Shown: piece after piece, positions 26,352 through 36,060 of the stretch
Layout of the letters: each line of letters begins with the position of its first letter
Numbering within the stretch: the first letter of the stretch is position 1
From: UBA10649 sp965278965
Lineage (GTDB): Bacteria; Actinomycetota; Actinomycetes; S36-B12
Reading direction: 5' to 3'
Assembly: GCA_965278965.1 (NCBI GenBank)
Contig: OZ257127.1
Location: forward strand, 992,001 to 1,056,000
DNA length: 64,000 nt
The notes under the pieces: generated by a model
The model's input: only the letters and a program-made list of their open reading frames with translations
Told to the model about the DNA's origin: nothing
Databases searched by the model: none
Position numbers and translations under genes: made by a program

Positions 26352-26477
26352 GCCGACGCGCCGTGGCCGGCACCGCGGGGAGTCGGCCCAGAGCGAACGA
26401 GATTGCCCAGGTCCGGAACGACGGCCATAGTCGGGATATCCGCGCGGCACTGACCGCGCCTGCCAACCGGGAGTGAC

Positions 26478-27269
26478 ATGAGCGACGCCGACTCGATCAT
26501 CGACGCGCTGCGCAGCAGCCACGACCGGCTGGCCGACCACGTCGCCGGGCTATCGGCGGATGACCTCGCCGGCCCGTCCGGGGCGTCGGAGTGGGACGTC
26601 GCGCAGGTCCTCAGCCACCTCGGCAGCGGGGCGGAGATCGGCCTGGCGACGCTGCGTGCGGCCCTCGGCGATGGCGAGCCGCTGGGAGGCGACGGCATGC
26701 ACGCGATCTGGGATCGCTGGAACGCGATGCCCCGTGCGGAACAGGCGGCGGGCTTCGTCGCAGCCAACGACACGCTCACGCAGGCGTACGAGGGGCTCGA
26801 CTCAGGTGTGCGAGAGACCCTTCGCATCAATCTCGGCTTCTTGCCGGCGCCCGTTGACGTAGCAACGGCGGCGAGCATGCGGCTGAACGAGCTGGCCCTC
26901 CACAGCTGGGACGTGTTCGTCGTCGACGACGCGACGGCGACGCTGCCGCTCGACGCGACGACAGCCCTCATGCCGCGCTCCGGGAACCTGATCGGCTGGA
27001 TCGCCAAGAGCGAGCCGCTCGCCGGACGCGAGGTCGACATTGCCCTCTCCACCGTCGACCCCGACACGCAGTGGGCGCTTCACCTTGGCGAGCACGCGAC
27101 GTTGACGCCGGGAGTCGCCGCCGACTCGACCGCGAGGGTCACGATGCCCGCCGAGGCGTGGCTGCGCCTGGCCTCCGGTCGACTCGCACCCGAGCACACC
27201 CCAGCCGGTGTAGCCGTCAGCGGCGACCTCGACCTCGCATTGCTGCGACAGGTCTTCCCCGGCTACTAG
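26478..27269 (+). CDS. MDMPI (maleylpyruvate isomerase-type) mycothiol-dependent protein
   Basis: 263 residues. N-terminal DinB-like bundle with SEWDVAQVLSHLGSGAEIGL and NELALHSWDVFVV (metal-binding His residues), then the C-terminal MDMPI domain. The family uses mycothiol, which supports an actinobacterial host. Exact substrate not inferable. Confidence 0.85.
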   Translation: MSDADSIIDALRSSHDRLADHVAGLSADDLAGPSGASEWDVAQVLSHLGSGAEIGLATLRAALGDGEPLGGDGMHAIWDRWNAMPRAEQAAGFVAANDTLTQAYEGLDSGVRETLRINLGFLPAPVDVATAASMRLNELALHSWDVFVVDDATATLPLDATTALMPRSGNLIGWIAKSEPLAGREVDIALSTVDPDTQWALHLGEHATLTPGVAADSTARVTMPAEAWLRLASGRLAPEHTPAGVAVSGDLDLALLRQVFPGY

Positions 27270-27344
27270 CCACCGTCTCGTTCCAGATGATCGGGCCGCG
27301 GCCGGATTCCGCTGCCCTGCAACGTGATCGTGACCTTTCATCGG

Positions 27345-27373
27345 TTGCGGGCGTCAGGGCGTCCCGGTAGAGT
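27345..27373 (+). promoter_or_regulatory. SigA-type leaderless promoter
   Basis: TTGCGG (27345-27350), 17-nt spacer, TAGAGT (27368-27373); ATG 7 nt later at 27381, so the transcript should begin at or next to the start codon. Confidence 0.65.
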
Positions 27374-27380
27374 CGTACAC

Positions 27381-28889
27381 ATGTTCGAGTCCTCATCCAG
27401 TCCGGAGCCGGACGACCCGTGGGCGGGGTTCGCCGTGGACTACCTCAGCGCGTCGGACCTGTTGGCGTATCTGCGGGTTCAGCCGGCAGGTCCGGGGCTG
27501 CTGAATGACCTGTCGTGCCTGGATCCGGCGTCTCTGTCGCCGGATGATGCGGTGACGTTCGCGCAGGAGGTCGATCGGTTGGCGGCGCACGTCGCGGGGT
27601 TCCAGGCTCAGGCCCGCGCCGCGGTGAACGCCAATCTCATCGCCGTGGAGGAGGTCGAGGGTGCGCGGCAGGCGGAGATCCTGCGGCGGGCGAACGAGGA
27701 CCGCGTCGCCGCGGGACTCAAGCCCCGGAGCAATGGGTTCGGGTTTGTGCCGCCGGAGGTCGCGGTCCAGGCCGAGCTCGCCGCCGCCCTACGCCTATCG
27801 CCACGGAGCGTGTCGAGCGTGGTGCAGTTCGCGGTCGATCTGGCCGGTCCGTGGCGGCCGATGCGCGCCGCGCTGCTGGCCGGGGACGTCACCGAGAACC
27901 ACGCCAAAGCGATCGGCCGGGTGCTGACGCTGCTGCCGGCGTATGCGGATCCGGAGCGGGTCGCGGAGTACGAGAAGCACTGCGCCGAGGTCCTCGCCAC
28001 GGTGATCCCGTACGCGCGGACGCATACCCCGGGGCAGTGCGCGAAGAAAGCCCGCGATCTCATCACGGCGATCGACCCGGTCGGCACCAAGAAGCGCCGG
28101 CAAGAGGCCGCTGACCAGGGCCACGGCGTGTTCCTGAACCCCCGCGAGCCCGGAACCAGTGAGCTCATGGCGGTGCTGCCGACCGAGACCGCGCGGGCCG
28201 TCTATGACGCGATCCGGCGCCTCGCTGGGGATGCCCGGTTCGAAGTCGCGGACGGGTGCGTGACGATCGGGCAGCGCCGCGTCGCCGCCCTGAAGACGCT
28301 CGTCCTCGGGGACCCCGGTCAGATCACGACGATCGACGGACCGGTGGCGGAGGCGAAGGAGAAGGCCCACATCACCGTCATCGTCTCGTTGGAGACCGTC
28401 CTCGGCGTCAGCGAGCAAGGCGGGCGGATCAACGGCGAGCCGGTCACCGCGGACGTGATCCGCGACCTGATCGCGCAGTGTGACCCCAAATCCACGATCC
28501 GCCGCCTCGTCACCGATGCGTCCGGGGTGATCGTGGACTACGGCCGCTCCCGCTACATCGGCAGCGACCTTCAGAAGCACGTCATCCGCCTCCGCGACGG
28601 GCACTGCCGCGGCGTGGGGTGCACAAGGCCCGCCGAGGACTGCGAGATCGACCACGCCCACTCGTTCAGCGCTGGCGGCCGAACGTCGCTGTGCAACCAG
28701 GGACCGCTGTGCAAGCACCACCACCAGCTCAAAACCCATGCCCGCTGGCACATCATCCACAGCGCCGCGGACGGGTCCTGCACGTGGAGATCACCCCTCG
28801 GCCGGGAGTATCAGCACGAACCCCCACCGCTACTCCCACCCGCACCGCGATCACGCTTCGCCGACGCCGGACCGCCTCCGCCGTTCTGA
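27381..28889 (+). CDS. DUF222 / HNH endonuclease (13E12 family)
   Basis: 502 residues from ATG 27381. N-terminal DUF222 region (about 30-370) and C-terminal HNH finger: HCRGVGCTRPAEDCEIDHAH, then CNQGPLCKHHHQLKT. The family is multi-copy in Actinomycetota and often mobile-looking; biological role unsettled. Leaderless by promoter position. Codon use favours NNG/NNC blocks (ttg, gcg) more than neighbours. Confidence 0.9.
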   Translation: MFESSSSPEPDDPWAGFAVDYLSASDLLAYLRVQPAGPGLLNDLSCLDPASLSPDDAVTFAQEVDRLAAHVAGFQAQARAAVNANLIAVEEVEGARQAEILRRANEDRVAAGLKPRSNGFGFVPPEVAVQAELAAALRLSPRSVSSVVQFAVDLAGPWRPMRAALLAGDVTENHAKAIGRVLTLLPAYADPERVAEYEKHCAEVLATVIPYARTHTPGQCAKKARDLITAIDPVGTKKRRQEAADQGHGVFLNPREPGTSELMAVLPTETARAVYDAIRRLAGDARFEVADGCVTIGQRRVAALKTLVLGDPGQITTIDGPVAEAKEKAHITVIVSLETVLGVSEQGGRINGEPVTADVIRDLIAQCDPKSTIRRLVTDASGVIVDYGRSRYIGSDLQKHVIRLRDGHCRGVGCTRPAEDCEIDHAHSFSAGGRTSLCNQGPLCKHHHQLKTHARWHIIHSAADGSCTWRSPLGREYQHEPPPLLPPAPRSRFADAGPPPPF

Positions 28890-28976
28890 CCCCGAGCCCG
28901 TCACGCAGGCGGAGGTAGCCGCGCGCTATCCCCTCGAAGGCGGCCCGCGACGTACGGCCCGACGGATACTGCAGTC

Positions 28977-30014
28977 GTGCAACGGCGTGTATTCCTAGGC
29001 GTGTCCGCAACCCTCGTCGCGGCCTCAACCGCACTGACCATCCCGGTCACGGCGACTGGCGCGTCGGCCGTCACGCACGAGACGGTCGCGGCCCTACGCC
29101 CCACTGCGACCGGACCCGTCGTGCCCGGTACCGAATGCCCGGCGTTTCCCGCCGACAACTACTGGAACGCCCGGGTCGACCGCCTGCGCGTGCACCCGCT
29201 GTCCGCCCGGTGGCTCGCGACCATGCATGCGGGCGACACCCGGCTGCACCCGGACTTCGGCCCGAGCTACGGCGCTCAGCCGGTCCCGTACGGCATTCCC
29301 ATCACGGTCGTCCACGGGGCCGAGCGCGTCCCGGTCACGTTCGACTACTCGGACGAGAGCGACCGGGTGCGGTACCCGCTGAGCGCACAGACGCAGATCG
29401 AGGGCGGCAAGGACGCCGACGGGGACCGCCACGCGATCGTCATCGACGCCGACACCTGCACTCTGTTCGAGACCTGGAACACCCGGCCAACAGCCGGCGG
29501 CTGGACCGCCGGGTCGGGGGCCGTGTGGTCGCTGCGGTCGAACCACCTGCGCCCCCGAGGCTGGACGTCGGCGGACGCTGCCGGACTTCCGATCCTTCCA
29601 GGGCTCCTGCGTTGGGACGAGGTACGCGCCGGTCGCGTGGAGCATGCGATCCGGTTCACGACGGACGTGACGCGGCGGGCGTTCCTCTGGCCCGCCCGCC
29701 ATCAGGCCGGTTCCACCGACGATGCCAGCGCGCCACCGATGGGTGCACGCTTCCGTCTGCGCGGCGACTACCCCCTGACCGGCTACTCGCCGTCGGCGCG
29801 GGTCGTGCTGCGGGCCATGAAGCAGTACGGGCTCGTCCTCGCTGACAACGGCAGCCCGTGGTACTTCCAGGGGACGGCCGACCCCGGCTGGCCCACCGGG
29901 CTCGTCGAGCAGCTCAAGCGCATTCCGGCGTCCGCGTTCGAGGCAGTGGACACATCGTCGCTTCAGGTCCGGTCGGGCTCGGCGCAGACGGCTGGGGCGT
30001 CGGACGGTCGGTAG
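28977..30014 (+). CDS. secreted protein of unknown function
   Basis: 345 residues from GTG 28977. Signal peptide MQRRVFLGVSATLVAASTAL ending near TGASA. The mature part has CPAFPADNYWNARVDRLRVH and LHPDFGPSYGAQPVPYGIPI, motifs I associate with uncharacterised secreted actinobacterial proteins, plus two cysteines (ECPAF, DTCTLF) that could form a disulfide. GATACT lies 6 nt before the GTG, so it may be leaderless. I cannot assign an enzymatic role. Confidence 0.75.
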   Translation: MQRRVFLGVSATLVAASTALTIPVTATGASAVTHETVAALRPTATGPVVPGTECPAFPADNYWNARVDRLRVHPLSARWLATMHAGDTRLHPDFGPSYGAQPVPYGIPITVVHGAERVPVTFDYSDESDRVRYPLSAQTQIEGGKDADGDRHAIVIDADTCTLFETWNTRPTAGGWTAGSGAVWSLRSNHLRPRGWTSADAAGLPILPGLLRWDEVRAGRVEHAIRFTTDVTRRAFLWPARHQAGSTDDASAPPMGARFRLRGDYPLTGYSPSARVVLRAMKQYGLVLADNGSPWYFQGTADPGWPTGLVEQLKRIPASAFEAVDTSSLQVRSGSAQTAGASDGR

Positions 30015-30118
30015 CATGCAGATCCGATCGCGTACCTCGACCGACGGGACGTCATGAGCCGCACAGCGCCGCGTGGCACGGGCACTCGGCGCCGGCTCCG
30101 GCCCGACGAGGGCTAGCC

Positions 30119-32269
30119 ATGCCGTTGCGCCTGCGCCGATCGCGCCAACAGATCCGACGTCATGTCGATCAGGGGGATGACTGGAGCCAGACCCGCTCGC
30201 GGATCTGGCTGCCCGGGCTCGTCGCCGGCGCCGTCGCGGTCGCACTGCTGCTGGTGTTCCCGTACGACTCGCCGCGCTGGTCGTTCGTCTACCTCTGCGC
30301 GACCCTCACCTCGCTGGTCGTCCTCTTCGGCGCCGCCCTCGCGATGCCCCGCGGCGTCCGGGTCGTCTGGTGGTGCCTGTTCGCGTTCCAGGCCCTCACG
30401 ATGACCGCCCAGGCTGCGAGCAGCAGCGAACGGTTCGGCGGACCCTTCCCCTCTGCGTCCGACGCCTTCTCGTTGGCGGTGTACGTGCCGGTCTTCGTGG
30501 CGTTGGGCATCCTCATCCACCGCCTGAACCCCGGCCGGGACCGCGAGGCGTGGATCGACAGCTCGATCCTGTCGGTCGCGGCGGCCTCGGTCTTCGGCCT
30601 GTTCCTGATCGTGCCCGCCCTCAACTCCCCGGAGCTGTCTCGCGCTGCCGTCGCGGTGGCCGTCGCCTACCCAGTCCTTGATCTCGCCGTCCTCGCGAGC
30701 CTCATCTGGCTGCTCGTTGGCGGTGGCCGGCCGAAGACCTCGCTCCTGCTCGTCGCGTCATCGTTCGCAATCACCTTGACCGCGGACATCCTGCGCGACC
30801 TCAGCCTCGTCGACACGTTCGCCGGCGTGTCCGACGCGACCCTCACGGCCCTGCGCGTGGCCGCGCTCATCGTCATGGCTGCCGCGGCGACGACGCCCAG
30901 CGCCGACTCGATAGCGACCCCACGCGAGACCCGGCAGGCGCGAGCCACCACGCCACGGCTCGCGGTCCTCGCGGTCGGCGTGCTCGCCGTCCCCGCTCTC
31001 GTCGCCGTTCGGCTATGGGACGCCGAGAGCCGGCTGACCCTGCTGCTGTCGCTCTCCGCGATCATCATCATCATCCTCGCCGTCTGGCGGATCGGGATCC
31101 TCGTCGGCACCGTCGACCAGCAGCGCCAGGTCACCGAGCTCGTGCTGGACTCCGCGGGCGACGGCATCGTCGGGCTCGACCGCGAAGGCTTCGTGGTGTT
31201 CGCCAACCTCGCGGCTCGGCGCATGCTCCGCTGCCGGGAGACCGACCTCGTCGGCCGCCGCCTGCATGACGTCGCCCACCACGAGCACCCAGATGGCGCG
31301 ACCTTCCCCTGGCAGGAGTGCCCGGTGCACCGGCTCGTGCTGCGCGGTGGCGAGGGCTACATCCCCGACCAGGTCTACATCCGTCGGGATGGCACCACCT
31401 TCCCCGTCGAGATCGTCGTGTCCCCGTTGCGGGTCGACGGCGAGCTGACCGGCGCCGTCCAGTCCTTCCGGGACGTCTCCGAGCGGCACGCGGTGGACGA
31501 GCTCAAGCGGCAGTTCGTGTCCGTCGTCAGCCACGAGCTGCGCACACCGCTCACGTCGATCAAGGGCAGCCTGCAGATGCTGGACTCCGGACTCGTCGGC
31601 GACCTCAGCGGCGACCAGGTCGAGCTCGTCCGGATGGCGGTGAACAACAGCGAGCGGCTGAGCCAGCTGGTCAACGACATCCTCGACATCGAGCGGCTCG
31701 ATGCGGGAAGGCTCCCGCTCATGCCGGAGCCGATCGCCCCGAGCAGCCTGGTCGACCAGGCGGTCTCGGCCATGGGCGGCGCCGCTGCAGCGGCCGGCAT
31801 CACGCTCGCGGCCGACACCGACACCGCCGCTTCGGACGCCCAGGTCCTCGTGGATCCACACCGGTTGGTCCAGGTGCTGACGAACCTCATCGGCAACGCC
31901 ATCAAGTTCAGCGACCGCGCCTCGATCATCCGGATCCGCGGGACCGTGGTGGGCGAGTCCGCCCAGATCGCCGTGGTCGACAAGGGCCGCGGCATCCCGG
32001 CCGACCAGCTCGACTCGGTCTTCGACCGCTTCGGCCAGGTCGACGCCGGCGATGCGCGCCGCGAGGGCGGCACCGGCCTCGGTCTGGCGATCGCGCGCGA
32101 GATCACCGAGCGAAGCGGAGGTCAGATCGTCGTCACGAGCGCGATCGGAGTGGGCAGCACCTTCACGGTGGTCCTGCCACTGATCCTCGACGACCACGTG
32201 ATCGGTCCCGTTGCCACCACGGCCGCGCCGGCCACGGCGGTACGCGCCGGGGTCGAGGAGGTCCGCTGA
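30119..32269 (+). CDS. large membrane PAS sensor histidine kinase
   Basis: 716 residues from ATG 30119. About ten membrane helices (residues 25-330), a PAS domain (ELVLDSAGDGIVGLDREGFVV) with a cysteine motif FPWQECPVH, HisKA with SVVSHELRTPLTSIKG, ATPase domain NLIGNAIKFS, DKGRGIP, GTGLGLAIAREI. The stop overlaps the response regulator ATG (TGATG). A TAGCAT about 100 nt upstream may be its -10. Confidence 0.9.
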   Translation: MPLRLRRSRQQIRRHVDQGDDWSQTRSRIWLPGLVAGAVAVALLLVFPYDSPRWSFVYLCATLTSLVVLFGAALAMPRGVRVVWWCLFAFQALTMTAQAASSSERFGGPFPSASDAFSLAVYVPVFVALGILIHRLNPGRDREAWIDSSILSVAAASVFGLFLIVPALNSPELSRAAVAVAVAYPVLDLAVLASLIWLLVGGGRPKTSLLLVASSFAITLTADILRDLSLVDTFAGVSDATLTALRVAALIVMAAAATTPSADSIATPRETRQARATTPRLAVLAVGVLAVPALVAVRLWDAESRLTLLLSLSAIIIIILAVWRIGILVGTVDQQRQVTELVLDSAGDGIVGLDREGFVVFANLAARRMLRCRETDLVGRRLHDVAHHEHPDGATFPWQECPVHRLVLRGGEGYIPDQVYIRRDGTTFPVEIVVSPLRVDGELTGAVQSFRDVSERHAVDELKRQFVSVVSHELRTPLTSIKGSLQMLDSGLVGDLSGDQVELVRMAVNNSERLSQLVNDILDIERLDAGRLPLMPEPIAPSSLVDQAVSAMGGAAAAAGITLAADTDTAASDAQVLVDPHRLVQVLTNLIGNAIKFSDRASIIRIRGTVVGESAQIAVVDKGRGIPADQLDSVFDRFGQVDAGDARREGGTGLGLAIAREITERSGGQIVVTSAIGVGSTFTVVLPLILDDHVIGPVATTAAPATAVRAGVEEVR

Positions 32270-32634
32270 TGCGGATCGTGGTCGTCGATGACGATGAGGA
32301 TGTTCGACGGCTGCTCGTCCTGAGCTTGTCGCGCGTCGGCGGACACGACGTGCGCTCGGCCGACTCGGGCGCCGCGTGCCTGGCTGAGCTGCGCCGCGAG
32401 CTCCCCGACGCCGTCGTCCTGGACGTGATGATGCCCGTCATGGACGGCCCGGCGACGTTGGAGGAGATCCGCACGGATCCGCGCCTTCTCAGCGTTCCGG
32501 TGGTCTTTCTGACCGCCGGGGTCGTGGAGTCCGACGTCGAGCGGCTGCGCATGTTGCCGGTGTCGGGTCTGCTCCGCAAGCCGTTCGACCCGTTGACACT
32601 GCCGGCCGAGGTGGCGGCGCTTCTGGGCTGGTAG
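32269..32634 (+). CDS. single-domain response regulator
   Basis: 121 residues, receiver only: IVVVDDDEDVRRLLVLSL, phosphoacceptor in DAVVLDVMMPVMDG, VFLTAG, and RKPFDP. No output domain, so it acts by protein contact (CheY/SpoF-like) or as a phosphorelay. ATG 32269 with GAGGAGGT; coupled to the kinase. Confidence 0.9.
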   Translation: MRIVVVDDDEDVRRLLVLSLSRVGGHDVRSADSGAACLAELRRELPDAVVLDVMMPVMDGPATLEEIRTDPRLLSVPVVFLTAGVVESDVERLRMLPVSGLLRKPFDPLTLPAEVAALLGW

Positions 32635-32665
32635 CCCGCCGGCCACGCTCACGTAGGCTGCCGGG

Positions 32666-34021
32666 GTGCCTCATGCTTTCGCTCGCCTCCGGACGACCTC
32701 CGTGCTCGTCGGCTCCGTTCTCGCGCTGGTCGCCGCCTGCAGCTCCCCCGATGCCTCGCCCACCTCGGCGTCGACATCGACCTCCGCTGAGGGATCCGCG
32801 TCATCGTCGCCGACGTCGTCGGCAACCGCTACCCCGAGTGCGAGCGCCACCTCGACCCCCAGCGGGTCGGCCGCCGTCGTCCCGGCGACATCGCTCGGCA
32901 TGCACGTCGCCGGCGTGCAGGACGGGGCGTGGCCGGACAGCAATGTCCCCGTGGGTTCGCTGCGGCTGTGGGACTCCGGCACGGCCTGGTCGCAGGTCGA
33001 GTCGACGAAGGGCAGCTACAACTGGAGCCTCCTGGACAAGGCAGTGAAGAACGCCGAAGCGCACAAGACGCGCAGCATCCTGCTGGTCCTCGGCTCGACG
33101 CCGACCTGGAACGCCAAGCGCGTCAAGGCGACCGACTACCCCGTGCCCGGAGCCGCGTCGGCGCCCAAGAGCGTGCAGGCCTGGGATGCGTTCGTGCGAG
33201 CCGTCGCAACCCGCTACAAGGGGCGGATCGACTCGTACCAGATCTGGAACGAGGCGAGCCTGGGCATGTTCTGGAACGGCTCGCCGGAGCTCATGGCCGA
33301 GCTCACCAAGCGTGCGTACGACATCATCAAGGACGTCGACCCGAAGGCGACGGTCGTCGCCGCGAGTACGACCGTGCGGCTCGAGGGTGCGTTCACCCGG
33401 TTCTTCTCCCGCTACCTCGCGGCCCTCGGCGAGCTCGGCTGGCCGGTCGACGTGTTCGCCGCCCACCTGTACCCGAACAGCCGTGGGTCCACGAGCGTGC
33501 GGGACGGCTACATCGACCAGGTCACCACCGCGCTCGCTGCGGCCGGCGCCCCGGACAAGCCGGTCTGGGACACTGAGCTGAACTACGGGCTGGCGGGTCC
33601 CGGCACGGAGAACCCCCATCAGGTGATCGCGGGGGCGAAGGCCCGGGACTGGGTCGTCCAGACGATGTTCGACTCGCTCGCCTCCGGTATCAGCCGTACC
33701 TACTGGTACATCTGGACTCCGCAGGCCTACCCCCTGCTCGGCCTTCAACTCACCAACGACTCCGGCGGCGCGGCTGGGCTCCGGGTCTACCGACAGTGGG
33801 CGGTGGGGGCGAGCACGACGGGCTGTGTCGACGACGGCTCCGTGACCCAGTGCCCGTTCGACCGCAAGGGGGTCGCTTCGCTCGTCGCATGGGCGGACGC
33901 GGACGGGGCGACGATCCAGGCGCCCGCCGGGCTCACGCAGGTCTGCACCACCGCGAACCGGTGCGAGGCGATCGACGGTCCGGTTGCCCTCGGCGCGACG
34001 CCCGTGCGGCTCATCCCGTAG
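32666..34021 (+). CDS. lipoprotein glycosidase, GH39/GH5-like TIM barrel
   Basis: 451 residues from GTG 32666. Lipobox at LALVAACSS (Cys about residue 20), then a 50-residue Ser/Thr linker. The barrel contains SLRLWDSGTAWSQVESTKG, YQIWNEASLGMFWNG (Asn-Glu acid/base), and PVWDTELNYGLAGP (candidate nucleophile Glu). These match clan GH-A enzymes acting on plant or microbial polysaccharides. TAGGCT 6 nt before the start suggests a leaderless mRNA. It follows a kinase/regulator pair, which may control it. Confidence 0.8.
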   Translation: MPHAFARLRTTSVLVGSVLALVAACSSPDASPTSASTSTSAEGSASSSPTSSATATPSASATSTPSGSAAVVPATSLGMHVAGVQDGAWPDSNVPVGSLRLWDSGTAWSQVESTKGSYNWSLLDKAVKNAEAHKTRSILLVLGSTPTWNAKRVKATDYPVPGAASAPKSVQAWDAFVRAVATRYKGRIDSYQIWNEASLGMFWNGSPELMAELTKRAYDIIKDVDPKATVVAASTTVRLEGAFTRFFSRYLAALGELGWPVDVFAAHLYPNSRGSTSVRDGYIDQVTTALAAAGAPDKPVWDTELNYGLAGPGTENPHQVIAGAKARDWVVQTMFDSLASGISRTYWYIWTPQAYPLLGLQLTNDSGGAAGLRVYRQWAVGASTTGCVDDGSVTQCPFDRKGVASLVAWADADGATIQAPAGLTQVCTTANRCEAIDGPVALGATPVRLIP

Positions 34022-34072
34022 CGACGCCCGGATGCCAGTCGGGGTCAGTGGCGGTGATACCTTCTTCCCCGC

Positions 34073-34144
<72 letters not shown>

Positions 34145-34173
34145 CTTTGTGAAGTCCCGACCTCCGACGAGCG

Positions 34174-34494
34174 CTAGCGGAGCCGGGCCGACCAGGAGCC
34201 GGTGAGGCCGGTGCGCCGCATCACCCAGGAGACGGTGACCGTCGGCGGCACCAGGCTTCTCACACCCTCGCCCGGCAGATCCACAGCGAACGACGCCACT
34301 CCGTCGTCAAGCAGCAGGTGATCCGCGAATCCCGCCGGGGCACATCCCGCGCAGCGCACCGCAACGCGGTCGAGTCCGGTCCTCGCGAGGTCCACGAGGA
34401 GGAACGTCGCGCGTCCGCCATCCGTCTCGACACGGTTGACGACCCACTGCGGCGACGAGCCGGGGCGTCGAGTCGAGAGAGGTTGGGTTTCCAT
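34174..34494 (-). CDS. small protein, paralog A of a tandem pair
   Basis: 106 residues, ATG 34494 with AGGAGG 5 nt upstream. Predicted beta-rich; contains VAVRCAGCAPAG and LLLDDGVASFAVDLPG, and ends TGSWSARLR. It aligns with the next gene along its whole length (DG-R-x-F, RCxGC, LLLxDGVAxFAV, PP, W, SW). I do not recognise the family. Confidence 0.65.
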   Translation of the reverse strand: METQPLSTRRPGSSPQWVVNRVETDGGRATFLLVDLARTGLDRVAVRCAGCAPAGFADHLLLDDGVASFAVDLPGEGVRSLVPPTVTVSWVMRRTGLTGSWSARLR

Positions 34495-34637
34495 GTTCGC
34501 CTCCTACCTAGCGCGGAGGCCCCTGGCCGTCCGTCGAGTCTGCGGCCTCGAAACACGCCAGTGGAAACGAAGGTACGACTGCGTTGATGCGTTTGCAACC
34601 CGCTCGTCGGGCCCGCCGCCCCCCGATCGCGGACTGC

Positions 34638-34943
34638 TCAGGGAAAGAGTGAATCCCAGCTTCCGCCGGTGTCACCGTCGCCCCACGCGATCCGCATCCG
34701 GGGTGGGTTCGCGCTGTCCGGGGCGGCGGGTGTGAAGACGGCGAACTCGGCGACACCGTCTGTCAGGAGAAGCGGGTCACCCATCCGCCCTTCGAACTCG
34801 CACCCGTCGCAGCGGATCGCGAGCTGTGCGATCGCCAGGCCGGTCCGGTTGGTGAGCCGGAACTCCGACCGCAGGCCGTCGACCTTCGTCCGCTCCAGGA
34901 GCCACGGCAACTCGGCGGGAGGTGCCACGTCGGCTCCTCCCAT
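34638..34943 (-). CDS. small protein, paralog B of a tandem pair
   Basis: 101 residues from ATG 34943 (MGGADVAPPAELPWLLERTK). Core VDGLRSEFRLTNRTGLAIAQLAIRCDGCEFEG and LLLTDGVAEFAVFTP match paralog A. The CxxC could bind metal or be redox-active. An upstream in-frame GTG would add basic low-complexity residues and is less likely. Function unknown. Confidence 0.65.
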   Translation of the reverse strand: MGGADVAPPAELPWLLERTKVDGLRSEFRLTNRTGLAIAQLAIRCDGCEFEGRMGDPLLLTDGVAEFAVFTPAAPDSANPPRMRIAWGDGDTGGSWDSLFP

Positions 34944-35108
34944 CGCGGCGGCGGGCCGGCGCCCGACCCGGGGCCGAACGTAGTCCGGGCCCACCCGCCG
35001 CCGCAATGCGCTCCCTCGCGGCGGCGGCTGAAACCAGACGACGCAAGGACCTGTGGGACGTCGCCGCGCCGATCAGGGCCGAGGCATCCGTTCTCTAGGA
35101 TTCCCGCC

Positions 35109-35645
35109 ATGGATCCCGCGACCGGTGTGGCCCGGCCGATCACCCGCTACGGAGACCCCGTCCTTCACCGGCCCTGCACTGAGGTCACGGAGTTCGACGA
35201 GGCCCTCGGGTCCCTTGTCGACGACATGTTCGCCAGCATGTACGCCGCCGACGGCGTGGGTCTGGCGGCGAACCAGATCGGCGTCGACGCGCGGGTGTTC
35301 GTGGTCGACTGCGCCGACGCGGAGGAGAACCGCGTCGTCGCCCACGTGGTCAACCCCGTGATCGTCGTGGCTGACGACCGCGAGCTGGACACCGACTCCG
35401 AGGGTTGCCTATCGGTTCCCGGGGGTTGGGCGGACCTCGCCCGGCCCACGGCCGCGACCGTCACGGGAGTCGACCGGAACGGCGAGCCCGTACGCATCGA
35501 CGGCACGGGCCTGCTGGCGCGCTGCCTCCAGCACGAGGTCGACCACCTCAATGGCCTGCTGTACGTCGACCGGCTGCCCGCCCGCCAACGCAAGGAGATC
35601 GTGCGCGAGAGCGCCGAGCATCCCGGCGTCGGCGTCCTGCCATAG
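35109..35645 (+). CDS. def: peptide deformylase
   Basis: 178 residues. All three motifs are present: GVGLAANQIG, EGCLSVPG and QHEVDHLNG, giving the metal ligands Cys, His, His and the catalytic Glu. Removes the N-formyl group from nascent proteins. ATG 35109 lies 7 nt after TAGGAT (35096-35101), so it is probably leaderless. Confidence 0.95.
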   Translation: MDPATGVARPITRYGDPVLHRPCTEVTEFDEALGSLVDDMFASMYAADGVGLAANQIGVDARVFVVDCADAEENRVVAHVVNPVIVVADDRELDTDSEGCLSVPGGWADLARPTAATVTGVDRNGEPVRIDGTGLLARCLQHEVDHLNGLLYVDRLPARQRKEIVRESAEHPGVGVLP

Positions 35646-35695
35646 CGGCTCACGGTCACCTGGCGCTGGCGGCGCCGCCCGCCTAGCGTGGCTCC

Positions 35696-36049
35696 GTGAT
35701 CCCACCCCGTGCACTCGGCGCCGTCGTTGCCGGTGGCGTCATCCTGACCGGGGTGGTTGTCCTGGCCACGACCTCAGCCGATCGGGTCGACGCGGCGATC
35801 AGCGGCAACGCCCTGACGGCATTCTCCGAGTGCCGGCGGGAGGTCGCACTGCTCCTCGGGTCGCCGACCACCGTCGTCTTCGCGCCGAGTGAGCGGTCGG
35901 CGGTCACGCGCGATGCGGGAGCCTGGCGGTTCCAGTCCTTCGCGGACATCACGACCGAGATGGGCACACCGTCGCGCACGCGCTGGCTGTGCACCGCGGA
36001 CCCACTGCTGAACGACACGTTCGCGATCGACGCGCAGCTCATCGACTGA
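35696..36049 (+). CDS. small membrane-anchored hypothetical protein
   Basis: 117 residues from GTG 35696. One N-terminal helix (VVAGGVILTGVVVLATTS), then an extracytoplasmic domain with two cysteines (SECRREV and LCTADP). TAGCGT 6 nt upstream suggests a leaderless mRNA. No family recognised. Confidence 0.6.
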   Translation: MIPPRALGAVVAGGVILTGVVVLATTSADRVDAAISGNALTAFSECRREVALLLGSPTTVVFAPSERSAVTRDAGAWRFQSFADITTEMGTPSRTRWLCTADPLLNDTFAIDAQLID

Positions 36050-36060
36050 CCGGTCGCACT

